A DNA stretch of 64,000 nt, from the NCBI RefSeq assembly GCF_900101825.1, contig NZ_FNAG01000010.1, forward strand, positions 62,001 through 126,000. The letters run 5' to 3'. The number at the start of each line of letters is the position of its first letter. The stretch's first letter is position 1. Under the pieces are notes generated by a model that made no database searches, was not told the DNA's origin, and saw only the letters and a program-made list of their open reading frames with translations. The translations under genes were made by a program, and so were the position numbers. Shown here in pieces: positions 32,901 through 42,749 of this stretch. This stretch comes from Aquimonas voraii. GTDB lineage: Bacteria; Pseudomonadota; Gammaproteobacteria; Xanthomonadales; Xanthomonadaceae.

Positions 32901-34352
32901 CTAGGCAATCAGGAGTCGCGTTGCCCTGCGCTCGCGTGGTGATTCAGAAGCAAGGCTGCGCCACGTGCGCGCCAGCCGCTCAACCGCCTGTGTCAGCTCG
33001 GCCTCCGGTTTCGCATACGGAATCCGAAGCCACGCGTCCGAGCCGCCTTCGACGTTGAACATCGGGCCCGGCGCCACGTGCACATGCTCGCGCTCGGCAT
33101 CGGCGGCCAGGCGGGTCGCACTGCCCCGCGGCAGCTGCACCCACAGGCACAGCCCGCCCTCGGGCACGCGCAGGCGCCACTCTGGCAGGTGTTCGCGCAG
33201 TGCCTGCACCAGCAGATCTCGGCGGCGGCGAAGCTGCTCGCGTCGAAGCTGCAGAATTTCCGGCGACTGCAGCAGTTCGGCGACCACCAATTGATCGAAC
33301 AGCGAACTCCCCAGGTCGCTCTGCACGCGTGCCCGGATCAGGCGCGGGACGAGCTCAGGCGACACCCGCAGCCACCCCACGCGCAGGCCACCCCAGTACA
33401 TCTTGGAGACGCTGCCGACGGTGATGGCATCCCTTGAGTGGCACGCAAACGGCGCCGGCATCGGCACATCAGACAGCAGGATCGGCTGCAGTGTCTCGTC
33501 GACGATGGCCGTCGTGCGCGTGCCGTGCAGGGCACGCGCGTAGTCCGCACGCATCGGGTCGGCCATCAGAAAACCGGTGGGGTTCTGAAAGTCGGGGATC
33601 AGGTAGGCGAGGCGCGGAGAGGTCTGCCGCAAGGTGGCATCGATGGCGTCGATATCCCATCCCTCCGCGCCGAGCGCGTCGCCCATGGGCGCGCTGACCA
33701 AGCGTCCGCCGCCCAGCCGCAGCGCTTCGATCGCGTTCGAGTACACCGGCGATTCCACCGCGATGCGGTCGCCCGGACGCGACAGCGCCCGCACCGCGAT
33801 GCCGATGGCCGCCAGCGCGCCGCTGGTGATGACGATCTGTTCGGCGCGGGTCGGCAGGCCGCGGTGCGAGTAGGTGTCGGCGATGAGTGCGCGCAGCACG
33901 GGCAGCCCCGAGGGCAGATAGCCATCGCTGGACAGGTAGGCAGGCAGCGCGGCCAGCGCACGCTCGTAGGCGGCGGCGACGCCCGGCGTCGCAGAACCCG
34001 CCGCGCAGTTGAGATCGATCGCGCCCTCGGCAGACTGTCCGCTGCCCAGCGGATGCAGCACATGATCATGCGCGCGGCGGCGTTCCACGGGCACCGCGGC
34101 AAAGGTGCCGGAGCCTTGCCTGGCGATGGCGAACCCTGCGCTCACCAGATCCGCGTAGGCGCGGGTCACGGTATTGCGCGAGACGCCCAACACCGGCGCC
34201 ACCGCGCGCTCACTGGGCAGGCGACAGCCAAGCGGAATGCGTCCGTCGCCGATGCGTTCCTGCAGCGCAAGGCAGAGGCCACGGTAGGCCGGAGCGCGCG
34301 GGAAGTCGCCGACAAGGGCCGCGATGCGTTCTGGACTCAGAGATCGATGCAT
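32901..34352 (-). CDS. MocR-family regulator (GntR HTH + aminotransferase), YczR-like
   Basis: The 483-residue product starts MHRSLSPERIAALVGDF at 34352; the frame is open further but that part is non-conserved. Residues 20–90 form a winged GntR HTH (GCRLPSERAVAPVLGVSRNTVTRAYADLVSAG); the rest is a fold-type I aminotransferase domain with a PLP Lys in SVSKMYWGGLRVGWL and DFQNPTGFLM. It lies divergent from a YczE gene with a 60-bp gap holding an inverted repeat, the usual yczR–yczE arrangement. It probably controls the transporter-like gene. Confidence 0.88.
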   Translation of the reverse strand: MHRSLSPERIAALVGDFPRAPAYRGLCLALQERIGDGRIPLGCRLPSERAVAPVLGVSRNTVTRAYADLVSAGFAIARQGSGTFAAVPVERRRAHDHVLHPLGSGQSAEGAIDLNCAAGSATPGVAAAYERALAALPAYLSSDGYLPSGLPVLRALIADTYSHRGLPTRAEQIVITSGALAAIGIAVRALSRPGDRIAVESPVYSNAIEALRLGGGRLVSAPMGDALGAEGWDIDAIDATLRQTSPRLAYLIPDFQNPTGFLMADPMRADYARALHGTRTTAIVDETLQPILLSDVPMPAPFACHSRDAITVGSVSKMYWGGLRVGWLRVSPELVPRLIRARVQSDLGSSLFDQLVVAELLQSPEILQLRREQLRRRRDLLVQALREHLPEWRLRVPEGGLCLWVQLPRGSATRLAADAEREHVHVAPGPMFNVEGGSDAWLRIPYAKPEAELTQAVERLARTWRSLASESPRERRATRLLIA

Positions 34353-34368
34353 GGGGCCACTATCGCAG

Positions 34369-34395
34369 AATTGGCTCTGTATTGAAGAGCCAATT
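34369..34395. promoter_or_regulatory. Inverted-repeat operator between MocR gene and yczE
   Basis: AATTGGCTCT (34369–34378) and AGAGCCAATT (34386–34395) form perfect 10-bp arms around a 7-bp centre GTATTGA in the 60-bp divergent gap. Its position suits a binding site for the adjacent MocR protein that controls both genes. Confidence 0.7.
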
Positions 34396-34412
34396 ATCGG
34401 GATCGTGGCGCC

Positions 34413-35099
34413 ATGAAAACCACCATGCCCGTTACCACACTTGCCAACCTCGGCCCGATCGATCAACTCAAGGCGCGCCATCTGCCGCAGCGTCTGCTCC
34501 GGCTGCTGCTGGGGCTGTGGCTGTACGGCGTGGCGATCGCGCTGATGGTGAAGGGCGCGCTGGGCGCCTCGCCCTGGGATGTCTTCCACCTCGGCATCGC
34601 ACTGCACGTGCCGCTGTCGCTGGGTACCGTGATCGTGATCGCGTCGCTGGCCGTTCTGCTGGCCTGGATTCCGCTGCGCCACATGCCGGGCCTGGGCACG
34701 CTGGCGAACACGCTGCTGCTGGGGCCTTTCGCCGACATCAACCTGGCCTTGCTCGGCGCGCCATCAGGCTGGGCCACGCAGATCGCCTTCATGCTGGGCG
34801 GCGTGCTGGCCTGCGGCTTCGCCACCGCGCTGTATGTCGGCGCGCAACTGGGCCCGGGCCCACGCGATGGCCTGATGACCGGCTTGGCCCGCCGCAGCGG
34901 CTGGTCGATCCGGCGGGTGCGCACCCTGATCGAACTCACGGTGCTCGCGGCCGGCGTCGCACTGGGCGGCACTGTCGGCGTCGGTACCGTGGTGTTCGCA
35001 CTCGGCGTCGGCCCGGTGACGCAGTTCTTTCTTCCCTATCTGGTGGTGCGGCTGGACGCGCCCATCGCCACGCCAGCGCCGACGCCGCTGCAGCCCTGA
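34413..35099 (+). CDS. YczE/YitT-like integral membrane protein
   Basis: The 228-residue product has about five TM helices and the YczE motif GVAIALMVKGALGASPWDVFHLG, then GPFADINLAL, GAQLGPGPRDGLMTGLARRSGWSIRRVRTLIEL and GTVVFALGVGPVTQFFLPYLV. The family is tied to MocR regulators; its substrate is unknown. The start at ATG 34413 follows the operator directly; an in-frame ATG four codons on (MPVTTLANLG) is also possible. Confidence 0.85.
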   Translation: MKTTMPVTTLANLGPIDQLKARHLPQRLLRLLLGLWLYGVAIALMVKGALGASPWDVFHLGIALHVPLSLGTVIVIASLAVLLAWIPLRHMPGLGTLANTLLLGPFADINLALLGAPSGWATQIAFMLGGVLACGFATALYVGAQLGPGPRDGLMTGLARRSGWSIRRVRTLIELTVLAAGVALGGTVGVGTVVFALGVGPVTQFFLPYLVVRLDAPIATPAPTPLQP

Positions 35100-35114
35100 G
35101 TACGCGACCTTGCC

Positions 35115-35876
35115 TCAACTCCGCAGCCGCCACCCGCTGCGGAAGATGTAGGTCACAGCGCCCAGGCAGACGAGGAAGAACAGGCCGATCATCGCGGCCG
35201 AAAGCATGGGGGCCACATCGGACTGGCCGTAGAAGGCCCAGCGCATGCCGGAGATCAGGTAGACGACGGGGTTGAACAGGGACACGGTCTGCCAGAACGG
35301 CGGCAGCATGCTGATCGAGTAGAAGGCGCCGCCAAGAAAGGTCAGCGGGGTCATCACCATCAGCGGGATCACCTGCAGCTTCTGCCAGTCGTTCGCCCAC
35401 AGGCCGATCAGGAAGCCGAACAGCGAGAAGCTGGCGGCGGTCATCACCAGGAAGAACAGCATCCACAGCGGGTGCTCGATCGAGTAGGGCACGAAGAAGC
35501 GCGCGGTGGCCAGGATCAGCAGGCCGATCATCAGCGACTTGGTGGTGGCCGCGCCGACGTAGCCGAGCACGACCTCGGTGACCGACACCGGCGCCGACAG
35601 CAGCTCGTAGATCGTCCCCGACCACTTGGGCATGTAGATGCCGAAGCTGGCGTTGGAGATGCTCTCGTTGAGCAGGGACAGCATGATCAGGCCGGGGATG
35701 ATGAAGGCGGCATAGCTCACCCCGTCGACATCGCCCATGCGCGAGCCGATGGCGGCGCCGAACACGATGAAGTACAGCGAGGTGGTCAGCACCGGCGCGG
35801 CCAGGCTCTCGCCCAGGGTGCGGAAGGTGCGCGCCATCTCGAAACGGTAGATGGCGCGGATGGCGTAGAGGTTCAT
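35115..35876 (-). CDS. ABC-2 type transporter permease, YadH-like
   Basis: The 253-residue permease begins [20 protein letters not shown] and has six predicted TM helices typical of ABC-2 exporters, with the conserved [11 protein letters not shown] end and [21 protein letters not shown] segment. The start is chosen because the ATG overlaps the ATPase stop by 4 bp. Length matches E. coli YadH (256). The exported substrate is unknown. Confidence 0.88.
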   Translation of the reverse strand: MNLYAIRAIYRFEMARTFRTLGESLAAPVLTTSLYFIVFGAAIGSRMGDVDGVSYAAFIIPGLIMLSLLNESISNASFGIYMPKWSGTIYELLSAPVSVTEVVLGYVGAATTKSLMIGLLILATARFFVPYSIEHPLWMLFFLVMTAASFSLFGFLIGLWANDWQKLQVIPLMVMTPLTFLGGAFYSISMLPPFWQTVSLFNPVVYLISGMRWAFYGQSDVAPMLSAAMIGLFFLVCLGAVTYIFRSGWRLRS

Positions 35877-36805
35877 CGCGGGGCCTTGAGCAGGTTGACG
35901 AAGATGTCCTCCAGCGAGGATTCCTCGGTGTGCAGGTCGCGGAAGCCGATGCCCGCGTCCTGTAGCCGGCGCAGCAGGGTGGCGATGCCGCTGCGCTCGC
36001 CCTGCGAGTCGAAGGTGTAGACCAGGGCCTCGCCATCGCGGGCCAGCTCCAGCGGCAGGTCGGACAACGCTTCCGGAATCCACTCGATGCGCTCGCTCAG
36101 GCTGAGCGTCAGCTGCTTGCGGCCGAGCTTGCGCATCAGGGTGTGCTTGTCCTCGACCAGCAGCAGCTCGCCGCGATTGATCACCCCGATGCGGTCGGCC
36201 ATCTGCTCGGCCTCCTCGATGTAGTGGGTGGTGAGGATGATGGTCACCCCGCGCTCGCGCAGGCCGCCGACAAGACGCCACATGTCGCGCCGCAGTTCGA
36301 CATCGACGCCCGCGGTCGGCTCGTCCAGGAACAGGATCTGCGGCTCGTGCGCCAGCGCCTTGGCGATCAGCACGCGGCGCTTCATGCCGCCGGACAGGCT
36401 CATGATCTTGGTGTCGCGCTTGTCCCACAGCGACAGGTCGCGCAGCAGCTGTTCGAGGAAGCCTGGATCGTGCGGCTTGCCGAACAGGCCGCGCGAAAAG
36501 CGCAGCGCCGCCCACACCGTCTCGAAGGTCTCAGTGGCCAGTTCCTGCGGCACCAGGCCGATGCAGGCACGCGCCGCGCGGTAGTCGCGCTGGATGTCGA
36601 AGCCGTTGGCGATCACCTGGCCCGAGCTGGCGCGGACGGTGCCGCAGACGATGCCGATCAGGGTGGTCTTGCCGGCGCCGTTGGGGCCCAGCAGGGCGAA
36701 GATCTCGCCGCGGCGGATCGACAGCGAGACGTCCTTCAGCGCGACGTGGCCGCTGTCGTAGGTCTTGCCCAGCGCGCGGATCTCGATTGCAGCATCCATG
36801 GCCAT
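35873..36805 (-). CDS. ABC transporter ATPase, YadG-like
   Basis: The product from ATG 36805 ([19 protein letters not shown]) has 310 residues, equal to YadG. Walker [11 protein letters not shown], signature [19 protein letters not shown], Walker [13 protein letters not shown] and a switch-region [16 protein letters not shown] are intact. A second ATG 6 bp downstream is an equally likely start. It forms an operon with the permease; the pair should export an unknown substrate. Confidence 0.9.
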   Translation of the reverse strand: MAMDAAIEIRALGKTYDSGHVALKDVSLSIRRGEIFALLGPNGAGKTTLIGIVCGTVRASSGQVIANGFDIQRDYRAARACIGLVPQELATETFETVWAALRFSRGLFGKPHDPGFLEQLLRDLSLWDKRDTKIMSLSGGMKRRVLIAKALAHEPQILFLDEPTAGVDVELRRDMWRLVGGLRERGVTIILTTHYIEEAEQMADRIGVINRGELLLVEDKHTLMRKLGRKQLTLSLSERIEWIPEALSDLPLELARDGEALVYTFDSQGERSGIATLLRRLQDAGIGFRDLHTEESSLEDIFVNLLKAPR

Positions 36806-37095
36806 GCCTGTCGGCGTCCTTGCGTTCTTCGAGGCCGCCGAGCGTAGCCCAGTCGTGCGAGCGCTGCTCGGCATTGGACGTCGCTACGCACAGGCCGCCG
36901 CGCGCCTCCGCTCGGCGGGGCCAGGGGCGCAGGACGCCCATCAGCAGGCCAGCTCACATCGACGCGATCAGGCTCTGACTCTGGGCCTGCCCGCCAACGC
37001 CCGCCCCCCCAACGCTCTGGTCCTGGCAGTCGGCAGAGTGATCCGGGGCACGTCCTCGGCACTTCCCAAGGCTGGGCCGGCGCCCTCTCGCGCCT

Positions 37096-38613
37096 TCAGA
37101 TCCTGCGCGCGAACTGGAAGGCCTCGCGCTGGATCGTGTACTCGGCGCTGCCGCCGCCGAGTGCTGCGCGCACCCGGAGTTCAGTGCCGCGATGCTCGAT
37201 CAGTTCCACCACGCGGCCGCCGCTATGGCGGGTGAACACGCGGAGCTGCTGCCCCTCCAGCGCTCCAAGTTCGTCCCACTCCAGGGCGCTGGGGTCGCGA
37301 AACTCCGGCTGCCAGTCGGCGTCGGCGGCGCCGTCGGTGGGCGCGGCCGGCCGCGAGGCAGGCACCGCATCCAGCGAATCGGCCGCAGCCAGTGCGGGGG
37401 AAGGCCCGGCCGTGGCGGCAGGTGAACTGGCGCGCGCCGGTTGCACGCTGCGCCCCGAGCGCGCGCCGCCGCTGCCCCCGAGACTTGCCAAGGAACGACT
37501 GCCACCCTGCACGTCCCTGCGCGCCAAGGCCTCCTGCTCGCGTTCGATCAGGCGCCAGGTGGAGAGCGCACTGTCAAAGCCATCCAGCGGTCGCTCGCGG
37601 ACCTGCGCCAGCTGCGTACTCACGCTGCGGCCCGCACGCTGCAGGCTCAGGCTCAAGCTCGGCAGCACCTCCATCGACTGCCGCATGGCGTAGAACGACT
37701 CGGAATCCAGCGGCGGCACATAGCGGAGCTCCGCGACCAGGCTGCCGCCGCGCGCCGCGAACTCGCGATAGAGGCGGACGGATTCGCTGTCCACCGACAG
37801 ACCGTGATGGGCAAAGATGCGCTGCAGCGAGTCGATGTGCCGCTGCACGAAAGCCGCTTCGTCGATTCCCGCGGTCTTCGCGCAATGACGATTGCGCGCG
37901 GCGACGAAGCCCAGGTCCTCGATCTCGATGCGCTCGGAGTGGATCTGCGTGGCGAGATGGTCCAGCACGAGCGCGTTGCTGCCACCGAGCAGCGCCTCCT
38001 TTCGCGTCACCCGCACCTGCGAGACGCCCGGCACCTCAAGCTGCACCAGCGCGTCGAGATCGCGGCCGTTGATCTGATAGTCGAACATCAGCTTGGCAGG
38101 TCCGGGGCTCAATCCAAGGTCGGCGAGCTGGAATCGACTGAACGACAGGAGGTCGCTGCAGCCTTCACCATCCCAGGGCGAAGCCGCATCGGCGCTGAAG
38201 GGGCCGAGATCGCCAAGGCTGGGATCGCCGAGGTCGGCATGCGCCTCGACGCCGAGAAGTTCGAGGTGGATGCGGTCGACCTTGATGCGATGCTGGCGCT
38301 TCTGGAAGATCAGATTGCGCAGCACCCAGAACCAGCCCGGCGTCTCCGCGACGACATGGTCGGCGCGCAGGACGGTCTCGCCGGTCTCCTCATCGACGAT
38401 GCGGAAGTCCTTGGCATAGAGATCGCCATCCCACTCGAACCAGGCGCCACTGAAGCGCGTCTCGAAGTCTCCATAGGCCACCAGGATGCTGCGCGAGATG
38501 AAGTACTCGGCGCGGTCAAGGGTCCACCACGTGAGCGCGGCAATGCCGAGCACGACGCCGAGGATGCGCTTCACGTCAACGGGTTGCTTGCTGCTGGTTC
38601 TGGACTTGGGCAT
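37096..38613 (-). CDS. Membrane-anchored protein of unknown function
   Basis: The 505-residue product starts MPKSRTSSKQPVDVKRILGV; an N-terminal TM helix (ILGVVLGIAALTWWTLD) is followed by a large extracytoplasmic part rich in beta strands (GDFETRFSGAWFEWDGDLYAKDF, VLRADHVVAETPGWFW), slightly reminiscent of AsmA-like periplasmic proteins. A Ser/Ala/Pro-rich linker (about 365–430) separates a short C-terminal domain (LRVFTRHSGGRVVELIEHRGTELRVRAALGGGSAEYTIQREAF). I know no family for it. It stands alone between the ABC exporter and the TonB receptor. Confidence 0.7.
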   Translation of the reverse strand: MPKSRTSSKQPVDVKRILGVVLGIAALTWWTLDRAEYFISRSILVAYGDFETRFSGAWFEWDGDLYAKDFRIVDEETGETVLRADHVVAETPGWFWVLRNLIFQKRQHRIKVDRIHLELLGVEAHADLGDPSLGDLGPFSADAASPWDGEGCSDLLSFSRFQLADLGLSPGPAKLMFDYQINGRDLDALVQLEVPGVSQVRVTRKEALLGGSNALVLDHLATQIHSERIEIEDLGFVAARNRHCAKTAGIDEAAFVQRHIDSLQRIFAHHGLSVDSESVRLYREFAARGGSLVAELRYVPPLDSESFYAMRQSMEVLPSLSLSLQRAGRSVSTQLAQVRERPLDGFDSALSTWRLIEREQEALARRDVQGGSRSLASLGGSGGARSGRSVQPARASSPAATAGPSPALAAADSLDAVPASRPAAPTDGAADADWQPEFRDPSALEWDELGALEGQQLRVFTRHSGGRVVELIEHRGTELRVRAALGGGSAEYTIQREAFQFARRI

Positions 38614-39031
38614 GGCGGAGCGTGGTGGTGTCCATGACGGCGCCGGGGTCCGGCGGGCGTGATGAGAGCATGAAAACGTCGAGACATGAACCGTTCCCGG
38701 CGGGCGGCGCGTTGCCCCTCGCGGCAGGCCGCTGAGGGTGTGACCGAAGGACTCGCCCAGCCCACCGCGAGCGGCCTGCCCCGGACCTCCGGCCGGTGCG
38801 CCCGGACAGGGCGGTGGCCCCGCCCGCAGGCGGCATGCGCAGCCCGCGGGAGGAGCAGGGCGGACCCTGGCTGCCCCATCGCTCGCTGCAGGCCGCTGGC
38901 GCCGAGGGGCAGGCCCACGACCGAGCGCCACCCCCAGACGGAAAGACACTTAACGCAGCCTTTACTGGTAAAGTCGGACAGCCTGCCAGTTTGGCTCGCA
39001 TTCACATTTCAGCTTGCCGGGAGCATCCTGC
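38614..39031. other. 418-bp intergenic region before the TonB receptor
   Basis: Between the divergent membrane-anchored protein and the TonB receptor I see no gene. The AT-rich part at 38945–38985 (CACTTAACGCAGCCTTTACTGGTAAAG) probably holds the receptor promoter; it contains CTTTAC-TG-GTAAAG, an imperfect palindrome, and the TTAACG seen before some xanthomonad TonB receptors (recollection, not checked). GGGAG lies 8 bp before the start codon. Confidence 0.5.
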
Positions 39032-41887
39032 ATGATTTTGACCACGACACGCGTCGGAACCCGCCGCACCGCCCTCAGCCTCGCCCTTGGACTCTGCCTG
39101 ATCTCTGGCACAGCCCTGGCCCAGAGCACGCAGGGCTCGATCTTCGGAGAGGCGTCCAAGGGCGCCACCATCCGCATCGAGAACCTCGACACCGCCGCAG
39201 TCCGTGAGGCCAAGGCCGGCGACAACGGTCGCTTTTCCGTCGGCAATCTTCCCAGCGGTCGCTACCAGATCACCGCCGACGGGGTGACCCGCACGGTCGT
39301 CGTGAGCGCAGGCTCAGGCAGTCGCGTGTCGCTCGTCGGCGACGCCACTGAAACCAGCCTTGAAGCGATCGAGGTGACCGCCTCGGCGATCAACCCGATC
39401 GACGTGTCCTCGGTCGAATCGAACACCATCCTCAGCGAAGCCGTGATCGACCGGGTGCCGGTCGGACGCAACCTGACCTCGGTGGCTCTGCTGGCCCCGG
39501 GCACCACCCAGGGCGACGGCGCGTTCGGCAACCTGGCCTCCTTCGGCGGCGCATCGGTCGGCGAGAACGCGTACTACATCAACGGCTTCAACGTCACCAA
39601 CTTCCGCAACGGCCTGGGTGGCAGCACCGTTCCCTTCGAGTTCTATCGCGAGTTCCAGGTCAAGACCGGTGGCTATGGTGCCGAGTTCGGCCGCTCGACC
39701 GGCGGCGTGATCAGCGCCACCACCAAGCGCGGCACGAACGAGTGGGCATTTGGCGGCAATCTGTACTGGGAGCCCGAGTCGCTCACCAGCACCGCCCGCG
39801 ACACCTTCTTCGCCGACGGCGAGATCTACACCTTCAACAGCCGCGACGAGTCGAGCTTCCTGACCGCGAATGCCTACGTCAGCGGTCCGCTGATCAAGGA
39901 TCGGTTGTTCTTCTTCCTGCTCGGCCAGTCGCGCAACCTGGACTCCGACTTCTACGGCGTCGGCTCCTTCACCCGCCGCGCCAGCGACGACCCGTTCTGG
40001 GGCGCCAAGCTCGACTGGTACATCACCGACAACCACCTGCTCGAGTACACCGGCTTCTCGGACCGCGCGGACACCGTCGATACGGCCTTCCTCTACGCCT
40101 ATCCGGACCCGGATATCGGCGAGCGCCGCTCTGCCACCACGCTGGAGCGCGGCGGCCGCAACGACATCCTCAAATACACCGGCTACCTGAGCGACACCTT
40201 CACCCTGTCCCTTCTGTGGGGACGCGGCGAAGCGAACCGGTCGGACGTTGGCGAGGGCGACGACTGCCCGGTCATCCTCGATCGTCGCGCCGGCGGCTCC
40301 AGCATCCCCCGCGGCTGCTACTCCAGCCAGCTGCCCGGCACGGCCGTCGATGATCGCGAAGCCTGGCGCGCGGATGTCGAATGGAGCCTGGCGGATGGCC
40401 GCCACGTGCTGCGCTTCGGCGTCGACAACGAGATCAACACCTCGGCGGACAACGTCGCCTACTCCGGCGGCGTGCTCTGGCAGTACCTGCAGAGCAGCCG
40501 CTCGCCGACCGGCTTCGAGCTGCGCCAGCGCTTCTACAGCAACGGCGGCAGCTTCGAGACCGAAGCTTCGGCCTTCTATCTCGAGGACGCCTGGCAGGTC
40601 ACCGACCGCGTCCTGCTCAGCCTCGGCATCCGCAACGAGGCTTTCGACAATCGCAATGCCAACGGCGAGACCTTCACCAAGCTGGACAACCAGTGGGCGC
40701 CGCGCTTTGGACTCGCCTGGGACATCCAGGGCGATGGCAGCCAGAAGTTCTTCGCCAATGCCGGTCGCTACCACCTGCCGGTGGCGAACAACACCAACAT
40801 CCGGCTTGCGGGCGCCGAGTTCTTCACCGAGCAGTTCCTGGTGCTGAACGGCGTCAACGCCGACTTCACCCCGATCATCGGCGCGCCGCTCACCGACGTC
40901 TCGGTGTTCGCGGATGGCGAGATCAAGGATCCCCGCGAGATCGTCAACCAGGATCTCAAGCCGATGTACCAGGATGAGTTCATCCTCGGCTACCAGCGCG
41001 AGATCTGGAACGATTGGACGCTGGGCGTGCGCGGCATCTACCGCGATCTCAAGAGCACCCTGGAAGACGTCGCCGTGGACGCCGCCCTCAATGCCTACGC
41101 TGCCGCCAACGGCTTCGCGGACTTCGAGGCGGGTGGCTTCGACTACTACGTCCTGACCAATCCGGGCCGCGACATCCGCATGGGCGTCGACCTCGATGGC
41201 GACGGCAGCCTGGAGGAAGTCCTGCTCACCGCCGATGCCCTGGGCTACCCCGATTCGACGCGCACCTACAAGGCGGTCGAGCTGTTCTGGGAGAAGAGCT
41301 GGAACGACGTGTGGTTCCTGCAGGGCTCGTGGACGCTGTCGAAGTCCGAGGGCAACAACGAGGGCTACGTGCGTTCCGACAACGGCCAGGACGATGCCGG
41401 CCTGACGACGCTGTTCGACCAGCCGGGCCTGCTTGACGGAGCCAGCGGCTACCTGCCCAACGACCGTCGCCACAAGCTCAAGCTGTTCGGCGCCTGGAAG
41501 TTCGCTTCCGAATGGACGGCCAGCTCGAACCTGCAGTTCCAGAGCGGGCGTCCGATCAACTGCTTCGGCGTGCATCCCACAGATGAGTTCGCCGCCGAGT
41601 ACGGCGCTGAGTCCTTCTACTGCGGCGGTCAGCTGCGTCCGCGCGGCTCGGGCGGTCGCACGCCCAGCACCTACACGGTCGACCTCGGCCTTGAGTATCG
41701 CCCCGGCTGGGCGTCTGAGCGCCTCGCCATCAAGCTGGACGTCTTCAACATCCTGAACAGCCAGAAGACGCTGGAGGTCAACGAACTTGGCGAGGACGAC
41801 AACGGCGACCCGAACCCGGCCTACCTGCTGCCCACGCTGTACCAGGATCCGCGTGCCGTGCGGTTCGCGATCTCCTACGACTGGTAA
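39032..41887 (+). CDS. Oar-like TonB-dependent receptor
   Basis: From ATG 39032 (MILTTTRVGTRRTALSLALGL) the product has 951 residues; an earlier TTG lacks support. A signal peptide (LGLCLISGTALAQ) is followed by a carboxypeptidase-regulatory-like domain (TQGSIFGEASKGATIRIENLDT), a plug (VTASAINPIDVSSVESNTILSEAVIDRV, YGAEFGRSTGGVISATTKRG) and a 22-strand barrel ending in RAVRFAISYDW with a terminal aromatic. This is the Oar/OmpA-related TBDR type of Xanthomonadales, which takes up unknown ligands with TonB energy. A strong terminator follows. Confidence 0.92.
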   Translation: MILTTTRVGTRRTALSLALGLCLISGTALAQSTQGSIFGEASKGATIRIENLDTAAVREAKAGDNGRFSVGNLPSGRYQITADGVTRTVVVSAGSGSRVSLVGDATETSLEAIEVTASAINPIDVSSVESNTILSEAVIDRVPVGRNLTSVALLAPGTTQGDGAFGNLASFGGASVGENAYYINGFNVTNFRNGLGGSTVPFEFYREFQVKTGGYGAEFGRSTGGVISATTKRGTNEWAFGGNLYWEPESLTSTARDTFFADGEIYTFNSRDESSFLTANAYVSGPLIKDRLFFFLLGQSRNLDSDFYGVGSFTRRASDDPFWGAKLDWYITDNHLLEYTGFSDRADTVDTAFLYAYPDPDIGERRSATTLERGGRNDILKYTGYLSDTFTLSLLWGRGEANRSDVGEGDDCPVILDRRAGGSSIPRGCYSSQLPGTAVDDREAWRADVEWSLADGRHVLRFGVDNEINTSADNVAYSGGVLWQYLQSSRSPTGFELRQRFYSNGGSFETEASAFYLEDAWQVTDRVLLSLGIRNEAFDNRNANGETFTKLDNQWAPRFGLAWDIQGDGSQKFFANAGRYHLPVANNTNIRLAGAEFFTEQFLVLNGVNADFTPIIGAPLTDVSVFADGEIKDPREIVNQDLKPMYQDEFILGYQREIWNDWTLGVRGIYRDLKSTLEDVAVDAALNAYAAANGFADFEAGGFDYYVLTNPGRDIRMGVDLDGDGSLEEVLLTADALGYPDSTRTYKAVELFWEKSWNDVWFLQGSWTLSKSEGNNEGYVRSDNGQDDAGLTTLFDQPGLLDGASGYLPNDRRHKLKLFGAWKFASEWTASSNLQFQSGRPINCFGVHPTDEFAAEYGAESFYCGGQLRPRGSGGRTPSTYTVDLGLEYRPGWASERLAIKLDVFNILNSQKTLEVNELGEDDNGDPNPAYLLPTLYQDPRAVRFAISYDW

Positions 41888-41912
41888 GACCAGGCGCAGC
41901 TGAAGCCTGCAG

Positions 41913-41944
41913 CCCCGGACGCTCCCTCGGAGCGTCCGGGGTTT
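41913..41944 (+). terminator. Rho-independent terminator after the TonB receptor
   Basis: A 13-bp perfect stem (41913–41925 with 41929–41941, loop CTC) is followed by TTTC, 25 bp after the stop. Confidence 0.8.
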
Positions 41945-41992
41945 CAAGAACGTGCGGCGGCTCGACCCAAGGCAATGGCAGACGCCAGAGCC

Positions 41993-42286
41993 TCACAGCG
42001 GGCCTGAGATGCCGGCCGCCACGCACCGCGCTTGTGTCGACCGCGAGTGCGGATGGCGCAGGCGATCAAGCCTTGGACCCGCGGGCAGCCGACGCACGCA
42101 CAGCCACACGCCGGTGCCATCGATCCGCAGCAACTTGATCCGCGAACCCGCGCGGTTGCGGAACACGTAGCCGACCGACGCCGACGCAGAACCGCCGCTA
42201 CGCTGGACCCACACCAGCAGCCGATCCATGCCGCAGCGCAGATCGATCGGCTCCACCGCCAGGAACCACTGCGAAGGCAGGCGCAT
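41993..42286 (-). pseudogene. tnpB: IS66-family TnpB remnant (C-terminally altered)
   Basis: The 97-residue frame starts MRLPSQWFLAVEPIDLRCGMDRLLVWVQ at 42286 and keeps the IS66 TnpB core (SVGYVFRNRAGSRIKLLRIDGTGVWLCVRRLPAG), then drifts into unrelated sequence where TnpB should continue to about 115 residues. No TnpC transposase follows, so the element is dead. The ATG shares one base with the tnpA-like stop (TGATG), as in intact IS66 elements. Confidence 0.8.
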
Positions 42287-42474
42287 CAGCCGTCCCTCCG
42301 CACGATCGGCAGCAGCCGCAGCGGCGACACCTCCTGCACCCACATCCGCCGCCGCCACGCGGCGAACTCTCCCCGCGGGATACCCCACAGCCGGCAGTAC
42401 TCCGCCTGACTGAGCAAACTCCGCATCTGCGAACGCACATGCGCCCGCCACCGCCACGCCTCCGAACACGCCAT
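42286..42474 (-). pseudogene. tnpA: IS66-family TnpA-like remnant
   Basis: A 62-residue frame MACSEAWRWRAHVRSQMRSL then SQAEYCRLWGIPRGEFAAWRRRMW matches the short IS66 accessory protein: WRAHV…SQ-x-AYC-x-x-xGI…WRRR. It is shorter than usual and lies directly upstream of the truncated tnpB; together they are the leading end of an IS66 element whose transposase gene is lost. Confidence 0.75.
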
Positions 42475-42532
42475 CGACCGGTCCTCCGTTGGGGAAACCG
42501 GGGACGGTCGGGAAGATCAGCTCAGGAGGGAA

Positions 42533-42590
42533 GGTGAGGTGGGCGGACGCTTACGGTGAGGTGGGCGGACGCTTACGTCAGACGCTTACG
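42533..42590. repeat. Tandem 22-bp repeat resembling IS66 terminal ends
   Basis: GGTGAGGTGGGCGGACGCTTAC occurs back to back at 42533–42554 and 42555–42576, followed by a shorter GACGCTTAC at 42581–42589. Read on the minus strand they begin GTAAGCGTC, the form of IS66-family terminal inverted repeats, and lie just upstream of the tnpA-like frame. Two to three stacked ends suggest repeated insertion or excision. Confidence 0.6.
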
Positions 42591-42738
42591 GCAGCACGGG
42601 GAAACAGAAACAACAAAGCCCGCCGATTGGCGGGCTTTGCAGTTGTGGGTGGCTCGATCTCAGATGTCAGGCCCTATCTGCCAAGTCCTGGCAAGCCCTG
42701 CATTTGACTTTCGGGAAGTGAACCTGACCCCGTTTCCG
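42591..42738. repeat. Dispersed repeat, copy A1 (with hairpin core)
   Basis: About 148 bp starting GGCAGCACGGGGAAACAG, with a CAAAGCCCGCC-GATT-GGCGGGCTTTG hairpin (42614–42639) and ending GTGAACCTGACCCCGTTTCC. It matches copy B at 44994–45137 in direct orientation and its right half recurs as copy A2. Copies A1 and B bracket the Rhs toxin module. Confidence 0.8.
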
Positions 42739-42749
42739 TCGCTGTTGTA

